A stretch of 21,383 nt of DNA, taken from NCBI GenBank assembly GCA_032988165.1, contig JANTQF010000482.1, positions 1-21,383 on the forward strand, read 5' to 3'. The notes beneath the pieces are model-generated. The model did no database searches. It was given only the letters and a program-made list of their open reading frames with translations, and was not told the DNA's origin. Of the stretch, positions 11,301-21,383 are shown in pieces. The translations under genes were made by a program, and so were the position numbers. The DNA is from Emmonsiellopsis sp. PD_33 (taxonomy: Eukaryota > Ascomycota > Eurotiomycetes > Onygenales > Ajellomycetaceae). How positions within the stretch are numbered: position 1 is the first letter of the stretch; every line of letters begins with the position of its first letter.

Positions 11301-11768
11301 AGTGCTTAAATTACAAGAAAAATTGATTTTAACTACCTAATAATAGTCAGTGAGTTCATCATAATGATGAAGACTTTGGTGGACCTTGCCAAGAAATTCC
11401 TCTTGACTTGGATCATTCATATGAGTAACAGTTGGAATGGTGAATTGCTTGGGCAGCATATGAATACTACTATAAAGTTTGCCAGTTAGAATGATAGCAG
11501 GGTTAAAGATGATAATCTTAAGGTTGAGAGTCATTTTGTAGTCAGAGTTAGCATGAGTAACAAGTTTGATAGAGATATAAGGGATTTGAGGATTAATGTC
11601 AGTGTTCATCTCACTGATAAGCTTGTTTTGATCCATGAGATAAAAGAGGGTGTGAAAGACATATCACTGAGAGGTGGGAAACAGTGACTTATCATTATCA
11701 TAGAGGTTGTCAGGCATGAGCCTATTCTCATGGCCATGGGTTTCAAAATTCTGAGGGTTGAGAGCCAT
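8313..11768 (-). pseudogene. UPF1/NFX1-like SF1 helicase (AAA_11/AAA_12 type), inactivated by point mutations
   Basis: Superfamily 1 helicases of this type unwind RNA or DNA. One uninterrupted frame of 1,152 codons runs from ATG 11768-11766 (context AAAATGGCT) to TGA 8315-8313, with no intron and no frameshift. Motif I is GSPSTGKS (10250-10227), preceded by a Q-motif-like N..AL.FYKLQSLVSGIFQLC. Motif II is VDEAAKAAESEL (DEAA at 9500-9489). Motif III is SDDFQL (about 9422-9405, usually GDxxQL). Motif IV is NK*M*M at about 9299-9282, where the family has a Q-x-R-M pattern and TAG and TGA stand for Q and R. Motif V is TFQGSEHFIVIVDL (about 8894-8850). Motif VI is YLNIILSHA (about 8816-8790). The first ~400 codons are unassigned and the last ~90 are Asn/Thr/Pro-rich. 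I count about 32 in-frame stops, mostly TAG/TAA where Gln fits and TGA where Arg fits. The lack of indels implies recent or purely substitutional decay. Confidence 0.9.
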
Positions 11769-14440
11769 TTTTGCAACTAGTAAGAGAGGGAAGAATTAGC
11801 AACATCCAATGTAATATGAGAATTATAAAAAGCTGGAATGAACAAACTAGGATTGGGACTGAAAGAACTAAATGTCTTGCAATTAAGAAAGCTAGAATAA
11901 TAGGATGGTAAGATTTGAGGAGTAAATCAAGGAGAAAGTAGCTGAATAGAGGTATAAATAACCAGTTAAGAGAAACAACACAGATAGAGAGAGGATCAAT
12001 GAGAAAGATTATGAAAAGAAAAGAATGATGAGAATAGACATACAGCTATTAAATAGTTAGTTAAAAGAGCATAAGTGAGCACAGGGGAAGGTAGGAGACA
12101 GAGCAAGAGAGACATCAAAAGAGAAGGGGGCAGGTGAGGGTGAAGAAAAAGAAGAGAGAATTGCTGGTAAGAAGAAGATATTTATATTGTAGAAGGTAGA
12201 TGAGTAAGTAAATAACATGACACTAAAATGATAGAATAGCTAAGTAAGATTACAGTCAATAGCTATAATCAATCAATTTGTTGAGGCCAACATAATCAAG
12301 TGAGACAAGATGTTATAGTGATTGGGAATTTGATGGGGCAATATAACTAAATGATGTGATGTGTTGTAATAAAAAGAAATAGATAGAAGCTAAAGGATGG
12401 ATTTGATGGAGCAATGTGACTAAATGGTGTGATGTATTGTAGTAAAAAGAAATAGATAGAAGCTAAAGAATGGATTTGATGGGGTAATGTGACTAAATGG
12501 TGTGATGTGTTGTAACAAAAAGAAATAGATGGGAGCTAAAAGATGAATTTACATGATTTATATGAAGCAAATGATGATGCTAAAAGGGAAATAATAATGA
12601 GAAATTAATAGGGAGAGATACAGTAGAGAATAGATATATAGCTATCAAATAGCCAGTTAGTGATTGTGGGGGCAGAGGGTTAGATACTTAAAAGAAGTAG
12701 ATGTAAACTGTGATGAAAACACTGAGAAAGAAAAGAAAGAAGTAATTATAAGGAGTGGGTTTTACTCAGCTAGGTTTAGAAAAACTTGGTGGCCTGAATG
12801 AGAGAAAATAAAGACTCTCAATCAATTAGTTTAGATATAAAAAGGTGATTTGGGTGAGAAATATGTAAGAATAAGAGAAACAAGAAGTGAGAGCTGTAAT
12901 GAATGTAGCTTTAATACTATAACTAGTTAGTAATATAACAGTAGACAGTGTTAATTCAGATGGAGATAGCATATAAAAAAGAGAGTAAGAAGAAAGTGAA
13001 AATACTATGAATGCCACCATGAGTGGCAATATGCATTGTAAATGGGAGTTTTGAAAGAGCCTCATGCTGATTTATTATAGCCCAGGTATTAAAAGAGCTG
13101 AAGTAAAGTAGTGGAGATGGAGATGACATCAGATAGTCTAATTTGATAGTATTAACTACTTTTCTATTTGCATGTCATGCAGTAAATATACAGAATGATC
13201 CAAGCTAGCAAAGTATTAAATAGAATGTAAACTCTGCATTGTGGATAAAGAGGAAAATAGTGACTAGTTATAAGGAAGGGTAAAGAGCTGAGACTATTAA
13301 TATATATAGTATCTATATCTTCCTCATGCTGGAGAGCAATGATAAATGTAGTGGTTCTGAGGTTAATCTTAGAGATGAGAATGTATTAAAAGATAAACTG
13401 TAATATATTGCTTAATATGTAAAGAGAGTGCAAATTATGGATGATAGAATTGAAGAGATTTAAATAACTATCTATAGTCATAGGTGGAGGCAGTTATTAG
13501 AGATGCAAATGGGGAGGTTACATTAAGGTTAAATTAAAGTATTTCAAGCTTTGCCTATCTAGATTAGTGGGGTGTGAGTGGCTGGCTAGCATTTTGGCTG
13601 CTATAGCTAAAGATTCTTGGCACCTCATGTGTCTAGAGGTTAGTCTTATCCCAGAACTTAAAAGTGGAGCACAACTGAATTCTTTTTGTTCTAGCTTTTG
13701 TTTGTTTTTTAGGGGGGGCAAAGCTGTAGGCCTGGTGATAAAGATTTAACTACATATAATAAAGATATAGTTTAGCCTGTTAGTTTATGTCAACTGACTC
13801 TACCTCTCTAAATGAATACTAATTACTGCAGCTGTGAACTTCTATGATCTTCTGAACCAATAATGAACTAGGGAATTTATAGGCTTACTTAATTAGGCCT
13901 AGCTTGGCATTTGTGTTTTGTGATTGGTGGAGATGTTATCAAGTCTTAAGAGGAGTTAAGATATTACTCAATTAGGCTTAGAGATTAATGTGAGAACCAC
14001 AGGCTCACAGGGTGAAGATCTAGGGCTGCCAGGCCAGAGAGCCTTTGAAGGAGTAAGCCCAGAGGGCTCAGGGGTCATGAAGATGAAGACTTACATAAGA
14101 CTTACCTAAGCAGGCCTGAGACCTTGATGTATATAATCTTTACTAGCCCCTCTATCTTTATAGAGCCAGTAAACAGCTTTGCTATATTCTTACCCCTACA
14201 TTTAATATAATCAACTCTTTGTACTACACATTTATATTCCCTCACATCATTTTATAACCTCTATGCCCTACCCTATGGGTGATTCCTTATAATTAATTAA
14301 ACACCTTTTCATCTCTTCTCTACTACTGACATAACCCTACAATCTGATATATGATTAAACTACTACTTAGCTAGCATAGAGGGAATCCATCAGTTCCACA
14401 TTACCAGTTAATTGTTGTTTCAGTAACTATCCCACATCTG
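11769..14440. other. Long stretch without a recognised gene
   Basis: Mostly A/G-rich on the plus strand between 11800 and 13500. It contains the 73-bp tandem repeat annotated separately. Translation of both strands gives only short frames without motifs. A minus-strand frame at 12826-13065 is hydrophobic but low-complexity and unsupported. From 13500 to 14340 base composition is more even, without a recognised gene. Confidence 0.45.
12328..12546. repeat. Three tandem copies of a 73-bp unit
   Basis: Copies start at 12328, 12401 and 12474, each beginning ATTTGATGG and containing TAAATGRTGTGATG and AAAAAGAAATAGAT. The copies differ at few positions, mostly C/T or G/A. The exact 73-base spacing of all three suggests a recent minisatellite. 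No function is evident. Confidence 0.9.
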
Positions 14441-14757
14441 CTAACCCCCTAATCCTAACACCCTAAGTTGAATATATATAATCTGTAGTATCCATAGAAA
14501 GCAGTGTTTTTTATACATTTCTCATTCTCTAACCCTCCCTAAGGCTAACCCCCTAATCCTAACACCCTAAGTTGAATATATACAATCTGTGGTATCCATT
14601 GAATAGGCAGTGGTTTTTATAGATTTCTTATTCCCTAACCCTCCCTAAGGCTAACCCCCTAATCCTAACACCCTAAGTTGAATATATAAGATCTGTGATA
14701 TCCATTAAATAATTAAATAGGCAGTGATTTATGTATATTTCTCATTCCCTAACCTCC
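14441..14757. repeat. Three tandem copies of a ~105-bp unit with telomere-like words
   Basis: Copies start at 14441, 14545 and 14651 (spacings 104 and 106), each opening CTAACCCCCTAATCCTAAC followed by ACCCTAAGTTGAATATATA, then a TATCCAT word and CTCATTCC-like end. Copy 3 has a short ATTAAATA-type duplication. Each unit holds several CCCTAA or near-CCCTAA words, the C-strand form of the usual filamentous-fungal telomere repeat TTAGGG. Confidence 0.88.
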
Positions 14758-15119
14758 TTCTTATTAGTGCAGATGTTGTGAGCACTTGGTGTAGTTCAGT
14801 AGCAGTCAAAACCAATACAATGACAACTAATTGGGCCCTAGCCTGTCAGAAAATGTGGGGATTTAAAGCAGTATATTAGTTCTTTAAACATAATCAATAC
14901 TGGGGCTCAGCCAAACAAAAAAAAAGCAGTGTTTGGGGCAAAGCTCACTTGAGTTGGATGATTGGAGGTTACTACTTTTTTTTTCTTTTATTACTGGATA
15001 TTTGTTAAAATCTGGATAGCTTATAGAGTTTTTTATTGTATTGATTTTTAATTTCTAACCTTTTCCAACCATATCCTCTCTTTCTGCCTGCTAACCCCTT
15101 GAAGCCTAACATGAATTTA
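14758..15119. other. Spacer, no gene seen
   Basis: No recognisable coding frame. Includes two homopolymer-rich patches (A-run near 14922, T-run near 14977). Confidence 0.4.
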
Positions 15120-15300
15120 CACAAGATCATAGTTACCATAATGAAGCCTAGAAGGACACTGAGAAGATGCTACTTTAGTTGCTGACAGCTTTACTAATGG
15201 ATAGATTGAAGTTTGGTGAAAGTGGGTGTTATCTGTTTCCTAGTTGTATCTTAAGATGTATTTCTCATAGAAAGAGGCAGGTAGGTGAGTCATACCAACC
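15120..15300 (-). pseudogene. Short fragment of the right-hand repeated gene family
   Basis: The minus strand reads LPASFYEKYILRYN*ETDNTHF then HQTS. This aligns with the SSHKEYLSRQNWDTHERYLH segment of the relic at 17850-19413, and the two DNA stretches (about 15195-15290 and 18778-18850) are visibly similar. It is therefore a partial paralogous copy. Function unknown. Confidence 0.5.
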
Positions 15301-15419
15301 ACAGTAATGCAATGTTTGACCCTCTAATTCCTGGTGGCAAGAGGGAATCTCAGATAAGATCAAGTTGAAAGGAAATAGTGTCACAAGCATAAAGATGTGA
15401 CTTCATATTATTCATACAC

Positions 15420-16980
15420 AGTTACCTGATATGTCTTTGGAAAATTATTATGACTAGTGAAAAATATATCTTCAATGCAATAATGATGTCTGGCTGGTTT
15501 TACCACTGATGAGGTGCCAATTCAGGAAGGATTCTTGACACATCACAGCCTCATAATATATCCAAATTAAGCTGCAGGCTAGAAGATATCATCATATGCT
15601 ATAAATTCTACAAATCCATCACTAAAAGACTGTTCCTGCTGATTAAAACCTCCTATGAAAGTAACAGTAGTTTTGCCTGCATTATTCTGAGTAGAGCATT
15701 ATTATTGTAGACATATCCATTGATAAAGAGGTCTACAACTAGATGCACATGTTTCTTCTTCACTTTAGGCACAACATGTCCCTTTCTTCTGCTAGCATTA
15801 TCATGGGTGTTGGTGACAGCATTGGCAAGTAGCATATCAGGAAACAGGGGTTAGATGACCTCAGATTTGACTGGGGTAGTATCAAAGTCATCATTGAGGA
15901 TGATTGCTTTCATTACTCCACATTTTCCTTTCTCTGCTCTGAATGGTGTTACCACATTGCTTCTGATGGTCTTTTTAATAGAGTAGGATTTATAAACATG
16001 GCTACTTCAAAGGGTGGTATTTATACAATAAGATGATGTAAGGTTTACCACCTCATTATGCTTCAGTTTCTTGGCTAGGTTAGAATAGCTGTGAAAGTGG
16101 CCCTCAATTCTATGATATTCAGTCTCTTGCTGATAAGAATCAAGATACTACTAAGCTATTATTGAAGATAGAAGCTGATATGAACATTCATGTAAGCAAG
16201 TCATGATAAATGCTTGTAGCTAGTAGAGCATCTCCTGATCCACTGGGGGTCTAGATTTGTGGGAGAAGGCAGGCAGTTGCAACTGTGAATTCATCTGTTG
16301 CTGAATGGATAAATTCTTAACTATATTCTTTACCATGGCTTGATAGTGTGATACCATAAGGTTCAAGTGGGCAGTTTGGAAAACCTATTAATCCACCTTT
16401 ATGGCAAGTTTGATCATCAAAAAAGAGTAAGAATCCATCACCTGCTCAATAGAGAACTTAGATAACCCCTAACTTTACCTTAAGTCCATCTAGAAAGCTG
16501 AGAATAATCTACTTCAGCTCTCTATAGACTTTAGTGTATTGATAGGTGGAAAACACAGCATCTACCTGCTCTATAAGTAACAACTCCTCTTCCTCTTCTT
16601 CATGAGTAATAGAGTATTCAATGAACAGGTTAGGGTTATTTTGAATAACATAGTACTCATAGCTAACAGCAAACTTTTCATCTGAGGTATCTCCTGCTAC
16701 TACTCATATTCCTCTGTATTCATAATGTGATTAAGCTTCATCAAAACAGTCAGGGTTCTTGGTGTAGCCTTAACTCCTCTGATAATTATAGCAGTGCTAG
16801 AGTTGATTGCATCATCTGTTATTAGCATCATTAAATGGATGGTGTAGCTGACAGTGGAGATGTACTATTTTATAATGTTATTAGAGCAACATTTACTACA
16901 TTCTATGCCAAGCATATTCAGGAAATCCCCTTGCTAAAACTGGGTTTAATCAAGCCATTACACAACTAGCAAAACAGCAG
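15420..16980 (-). pseudogene. Unrecognised coding relic (right-hand family, member 2)
   Basis: I do not recognise the family. Upstream, two frames between about 16930 and 16570 both look partly coding, so an intron or frameshift is likely there. The better one has an acidic run of six Glu (16601-16584) followed by LLLIEQVDAVFSTYQYTKVY. A possible short intron (16442-16478, GTAAAG...GAGCAG, 37 nt, phase 0 on both sides, unusually short) leads into VMDSYSFLMIKLAIKVD, a Gln-rich region (LSIQQQMNSQLQLP), EGHFHSYSNLAKKLKHN, and a basic region GHVVPKVKKKHVHLVVDLF ending near 15653. A further frame (DGFVEFIAYDDIF, then RHHYCIEDIFFTSHNNFP) continues to about 15420. In-frame stops are again TAG/TAA where Gln would fit and TGA where Arg would fit. 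Confidence 0.5.
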
Positions 16981-17349
16981 AGAGGAAAATCCCAGTTCAA
17001 GGAAATACAGCAAGATGCAAAGAAATGCCATCAATCACACCTCAACTATATAACTTATATTGGCCCTATATCTATGAAACATACTAAGTCTCAAGGACAC
17101 TGTCAATTCAGAATAAAGACCATCAGGGCTGTTGACATACTTCTTTGCACATGGCCTTACTAGATTTATCAACAGACTGATAGATAGGATCAGGCAGCAC
17201 AGCAACAGATCACCCATTAGCCTAATTAAATAAAACCTCTATAAAAGCCACCTCAAGGATAATTTATAGGCACACATGATTTCAGTATCTGGGGGCATAT
17301 CTTGTGTTGCACAAATAATCATCATATCCTTGATAAATGAAGGGTAGGC

Positions 17350-17710
17350 ATTATCATAGCCTAATTATTGACCTCATTTTCTGGTTTTATCAACTTTCAT
17401 GGATCTTTACCATCAGTAGGGCAAGGAGCAGTGAGGACTGGATGCAGGAGCTGATGTTAACATGCAGCTAAGCTATAGTAAATATTTGTAGCTAGTTGAA
17501 GACCTTCTAATCCATCTTTATATAAATTTTGGTCATCAAAAAGGGGTATCAATTCATTACCTGGGCAACAAGAGTCTAGCCTCTAACTTTGGTGTGATTG
17601 CTCCAGTCAGGTATCAGAACAGAAAATTAGAAAGTAATGAGGCTCAAACTTCAAATTTTCTTTCCTCCACAAGGAAGAATAATCTGCATGTCAAGGGATA
17701 ACTCATCAAC
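17350..17710 (-). pseudogene. Fragment joining sequences related to two neighbouring relics
   Basis: The right half (17610-17700) resembles 18308-18405, which encodes the SWREGVLNP segment of the relic at 17850-19413. The left half (17508-17600) resembles 16388-16480, which encodes SYSFLMIKLAIKVD; here the frame reads YPFLMTKIYIKMD. One short fragment thus carries both modules in the same order and strand. This suggests that the neighbouring relics are pieces of one family. Function unknown. Confidence 0.5.
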
Positions 17711-17849
17711 TAGTATTAGTCATTCAAGAATGCTAATTCTATTGTCATTAGAGAGTATGGCATAACTGAGAGGCTTTTCTTTTCATAGCACTAATCAACA
17801 AGAGAGGGTGGGCACAAGTGCAAGTTCACAGCACCCCTAATACTAGACA

Positions 17850-19413
17850 GGCAAAGAAAAGTCAAACTGGGATAGTTGGTGCAATCATTGTAATAGTGCA
17901 AGTTTAAGGTACATTCAAGAAAAGCTTATCTGAATTACTATGATGATTTTTTTTTCTAATCTGGATTTGAATCATTATGGGTGCTAGAACATTAATTACC
18001 CTAAATTCAGGGTCATAGTCTTCACAGAGCTATCTATTGAATTCTCCTACATTAGGGGCTGGTATCAGCCTCCATGGCAGTAGCAGAGTTGTTTATAGGG
18101 GTGTAATCTTCCCAGAAGTTAAAAGCTCCTTTGTAGTGCAGGGCACATGCATTTACATCTTCAGAGGGGGTTAGTAATAACTTATCCAGTTGATTCTTCA
18201 ATGTTGACTCTTCCTTGAATTTGCACATTTATTAATGGACCACCATTCAATGATATTAGTGCCTGCTTGATGAGAGTCCACCTAATAACCTTCATATATG
18301 TGAGCTGGCCAGGTATCAGGGTCAGAATTGAAGAGTAATGAGACACAGGGTTCAAAACCCCTTCTCTCCATGAGGTAAAAATCATTTGGTTGATATCAAG
18401 GGTTGACCTTATCTTTCTGAAGGCATTTTCCAGGACCACTATAATCACATGACATTATATCAATCAATATATATTGCCTAATAGGACCCCTAGTGCCCTG
18501 TACTGCTTCCATTCACAGCCATAGAATTCTAACCCCTCCTGCTCATGGGGTATATGATCCATCACAGCCATGAAGTTCAAGACATGATAGCTCATATCAT
18601 CATAAAGTTGGTGCAACCCTGATAAAAGTGGGTATTGACTGTCTTCAGGTTGTGCCTCAGATATATTTACTTAGAGTAAGACAATGGGAATAGTAGGATA
18701 CCTTACTCTACTTCACAGGCACTCTGGCATGAAGTAGACATGATAGCTGTGAAAGCAACCCTTAATTAAATACTAAGTGACACTTTGGTGAAGGTACCTT
18801 TCATGTGTGTCCCAGTTCTGTCTTGAGAGGTATTCCTTGTGGGAAGAAGATGCATCATTGTTGGCATGGTGACCTCAGATTTGAATCAATATAATTATAA
18901 ATTATACCTAAAATTCTGTCTCTGAATTATGCATTCTTTGTGACATATCTCCATCTACCTCTCTCAATTTCCCTGTTCCTCTATAACATTCAAAGTGAAT
19001 TCCAGAAAGGTTATTTAGGATATCCACACCAAATCAAAGATGTCATAGGATAGCATTGAAGTGTGCTCAGGCACAGTTGGAGGCATACATCATTTTGGTA
19101 TATAATAGGAGCATCTACTTTTGTAACTCAAGTACCCATCCATGTTGATACAAATCAAGCAAAGACCTAGATAATCTATATGCATGATCTTGCTAACATT
19201 TTCCTTCATTGAGTAGATGTGAGGGGTACTAGGGTTAACATGTTTAAATTTGGAGTCATTGTTTTGCTATTCTCACCTAGTAAAAATGATAGTTTAGCAA
19301 GATGATAAAGTAAAGAGCACAACAAGTAATACTTACTGATAATGACTTGGACTATCTTCCTTAAATATCCCACTGTAGCCTCTACCATCAGCTTGGGGGT
19401 CTTGGCCTGACAT
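17850..19413 (-). pseudogene. Unrecognised coding relic (right-hand family, member 1), 5' end included
   Basis: I do not recognise the family. It probably starts at ATG 19413 (MSGQDPQADGRGYSG), has an intron at 19277-19336, and then reads DSKFKHVNPSTPHIYSMKE and LGLCLICINMDGYLSYKSRC, a Cys-x2-Cys...Cys pattern that could bind zinc. After a frame change near 18870-18990 (intron or shift) a long frame runs SSHKEYLSRQNWDTHERYLH, GLHQLYDDMSYHVLNFMAVM, LENAFRKIRSTLDINQMIF, SWREGVLNPVSHYSSILTL and LISLNGGPLINVQIQG, then with two more shifts GAFNFWEDYTPINNSATAME and LCEDYDPEFRVINVLAP. Stops fit C->T or G->A changes. A putative nucleic-acid-binding repeat-family protein is only a guess. Confidence 0.5.
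19277..19336 (-). other. Intron of the 19413 relic
   Basis: A 60-nt intron with perfect donor GTAAGT, a GCTAAAC branch-like word about 20 bases before acceptor ACTAG. It is phase 2: CA before and G after give CAG, and the flanking frames fit. Confidence 0.7.
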
Positions 19414-21001
19414 TATTTGATTTGGGGTATACAGGGGGCTGCAGGGTTAACTAATTAAGAGGAACCTGTCACTAGATGATGGGATAAGACATTAAATTAT
19501 GTGAAAATATAGCTGGTGGCTGAAATAAGAAGACTTACAACAGATAGGATGGATCAGAGGCTATTAGCTGAAGATTTGATGTCTGATTGGAGGTTGCTGG
19601 TCAGTTACAGTTGGTTGTATATATATATATATGTGTGATAAGGTATTATTCTCAGTCCCCCAGTAGGAGGCAGTTGTTCAACTCCAGAACATAGCTAATT
19701 AGAACTTGATGAGCAACTCATTGAGCAATACTGGACATACAGTTTAGGACCTACATAATATCTCAAAATTGTACTATAACAGTACACATAAATGACTTGT
19801 CAGCAGTGTTCACATGCAGGTTGCATCCTCTCCTGCAATCTTTTCCAGCTGCTCTGGGAACAGACAATGAATGAACATAGATGAAAACTACTTGATTGAC
19901 ATGTCTGGACCACTAATCAGGCAGAAATCCACAATGGTAAGAAGCTACTAACTCTTGGAGTAAGCCAATTAATAAAACTGTGAAAGTAATTGATGAATTA
20001 AGAGCAAAAGTAACTATCAGTGTAGAGATCATGAATAGTAGATGCTGTAGTAAAGTCCTGATTCTTTGGTTACAGAAAGCAAATAGGGTATATATATAAA
20101 AGCTTATCACTCCAAGTCAGAGGCCTTTTTACATGGAGTAGATGATTCTATACTGCTTAGCAATTCAGAGGCAACTGTCTATTCAGATCCATTCCAATTA
20201 GTGTCATCTGGATCAAGGCCAGGAAAAGAAAAGAGTTTCTTTCCCATATAGAGTAACTATAACATATCTTCCTCTACCAGTTCTGGGAGTTTATAATCTC
20301 TAGAATATCCACAATCCAGCTAATGATCTGCCACAAAATAGTTAGATCTGGGAGTGAAAAAAAAAAAGAATACTTCATACTATAAAATGGGTAAAAACAT
20401 AGAGATAAAATACAGTGAGTTAAAAAGAGAAAGAAATACATATCAGCACCAACCTGTCCCACACTGCCTTGTGAGCCATATTGTATACATCTCACTGTAT
20501 ACAGCCAACACTTCTCTGGTGTGCCATGCAGCTGTTAAGAAAGCAAAGTGTTAGAAATATCAATCTGACATATATAACAGCTTTGTGTGTGATTAAAGCA
20601 TGATGCTTGTAAAATTTCCAAGAAGGAGTTAAAGTGTAATAATACTCTCCAGGCAGCATCACAGCATATATATGTATATAGTACTTACTGGTTTCTAGAA
20701 TATTGTCACAGAGAATTCTCCTAGAAGTTCAGAAATAGTCAGCTCATAACTCACTTATTAACCCCTTTCAATCCCCCAGTAATCAACCAAGTCCTCATCA
20801 CAATTAGATAGCTAGAAGTAGTGGGGTTCTTGTCATCACCAGGCTGGATTGGAATATTGAACTTACCAGTGACACTTATCCATATCCAGGTGAGTGATGT
20901 TGCTATACCTAAGGCCTCATCAACTCAGAGTGATAGAAGTCATAGCCTAGAGCCAGTTCTCTTGGGTGTGGATTCAATTGGTTGTGAGAGGAGTGACAGA
21001 G
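19414..21001. other. About 1.6 kb without a recognised gene
   Basis: Both strands give only short frames without motifs. It contains a TA tract (19618-19632), a weak coding-like minus-strand stretch near 20830-21000 (open but with stops and no known motif), and otherwise mixed AT-rich sequence. Confidence 0.4.
19618..19632. repeat. Short (TA)n tract
   Basis: Fifteen bases of alternating T and A followed by TGTGTG-like sequence. Confidence 0.9.
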
Positions 21002-21382
21002 TTAAAATCTCAATGTAATGAAATAGATGATTGAGACACATTCATCACAGAAAGAAGATGTGGTATAGATATATATAAGAGGACATATAGTCAGAGGAGC
21101 TGCCTTCTCAGCATTCCATGTATGCTTCTTTGAATTGAAGTGTTCATTTAGATGTGATTGACAGCCAAATGCTGAATTACATGGCCTACAATAAAAGTAC
21201 CATATCTGTTTCACTTGGGATTTGGACTTTCATGGCTTGAGGGTCTCACCCCTCTGAACATAAATAGCCTCATGATGCTTCTGTGCTGACTCTACTTTAC
21301 CAGCATCTTTATGTGGAGTAGAGGTAGTAGCTATAAAAGCAGCCCTTGATCATATAGTAGGTAGCACCTTGGTAAAAGTGGT
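21002..21382 (-). pseudogene. C2H2-type zinc-finger relic, partial at right edge
   Basis: The minus-strand frame, already open at the window edge, reads PHKDAGKVESAQKHHEAIYV, then, after a stop at about 21230, FYCRPCNSAFGCQSHLNEHF followed by NSKKH. That is a Cys-x2-Cys...His...His arrangement, as in C2H2/zf-met fingers that bind DNA or RNA. The first part (about 21310-21382) resembles 18730-18790 in the relic at 17850-19413, so this is another member of the same family. In-frame TGAs are present. Coding likeness fades below about 21100, and the 5' end lies outside the window. Confidence 0.6.
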
Positions 21383-21383
21383 T

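Noticed and set aside
13989..14341. Possible solo LTR (starts TGTGAGAACC, ends CCCTACA)
   Set aside because: The ends and promoter-like middle resemble fungal LTRs, but I found no matching 5-bp target duplication and no second copy in the window.
12301..14757. CRISPR-like array
   Set aside because: The repeats are directly tandem without unique spacers, and the organism appears to be a fungus.
15653..15835. Retroviral-type protease reading of the VVDLFINGY frame
   Set aside because: The VDLFxNG pattern recalls retropepsins, but no D-S/T-G active site follows in any frame and no reverse transcriptase or integrase is nearby.

Overview
The window looks like a filamentous ascomycete (Pezizomycotina) chromosome segment in which the tail of a normal gene runs into about 21.2 kb of heavily mutated, gene-derived DNA. 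The first ~120 bases have about 15 CpG dinucleotides and encode a conserved piece of the ESCRT-II protein Vps36. From about base 118 to the end I could find no CpG at all by eye on either strand. Fungal introns (GTAWGT-type donors, GCTAAC-type branch points) and C->T / G->A stop codons in otherwise intact frames point to repeat-induced point mutation (RIP) or methylation-driven deamination. Near-complete loss of CpG in repeats has been described in Onygenales such as Coccidioides, so that group is my best guess, but the species is not proven.

Layout: (1) 1-126, + strand: 3'-truncated Vps36 exon, with an 11-bp inverted repeat exactly at the junction. (2) 405-3784, - strand: SNF2-family ATPase relic, about 1,060 codons, with motifs I, Ia, II, III and VI recognisable and one phase-perfect intron. 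(3) 3835-4753, - strand: unrecognised relic starting MADPHSS. (4) 4754-6190: gene-free, purine-rich, with a (GA)13 tract. (5) 6191-7707, - strand: relic of a C2H2-like zinc finger plus JmjC/cupin protein in three exons whose phases join without a frameshift (464 codons). (6) 8313-11768, - strand: intronless 1,152-codon relic of a UPF1/NFX1-like SF1 helicase, with no frameshift but about 32 in-frame stops. (7) 11769-15119: no recognised gene, with a 3 x 73 bp tandem repeat and a 3 x ~105 bp tandem repeat rich in CCCTAA-like telomere-type words. (8) 15120-21383, - strand: several overlapping, paralogous, broken pieces of one unrecognised family, including a C2H2-like finger at the right edge.

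None of the relics can make a full protein now. What stands out is that every recognisable relic to the right of Vps36 lies on the minus strand and the three identified ones encode nucleic-acid or chromatin enzymes (SNF2 ATPase, JmjC dioxygenase, SF1 helicase). I found no transposase, reverse transcriptase or integrase. Introns are kept and indels are nearly absent in the main three, so they were copied as DNA and then silenced by point mutation. A silenced multi-gene mobile cassette or a duplicated chromosomal block are both possible. All gene readings come from manual translation and motif recognition, with no database search.
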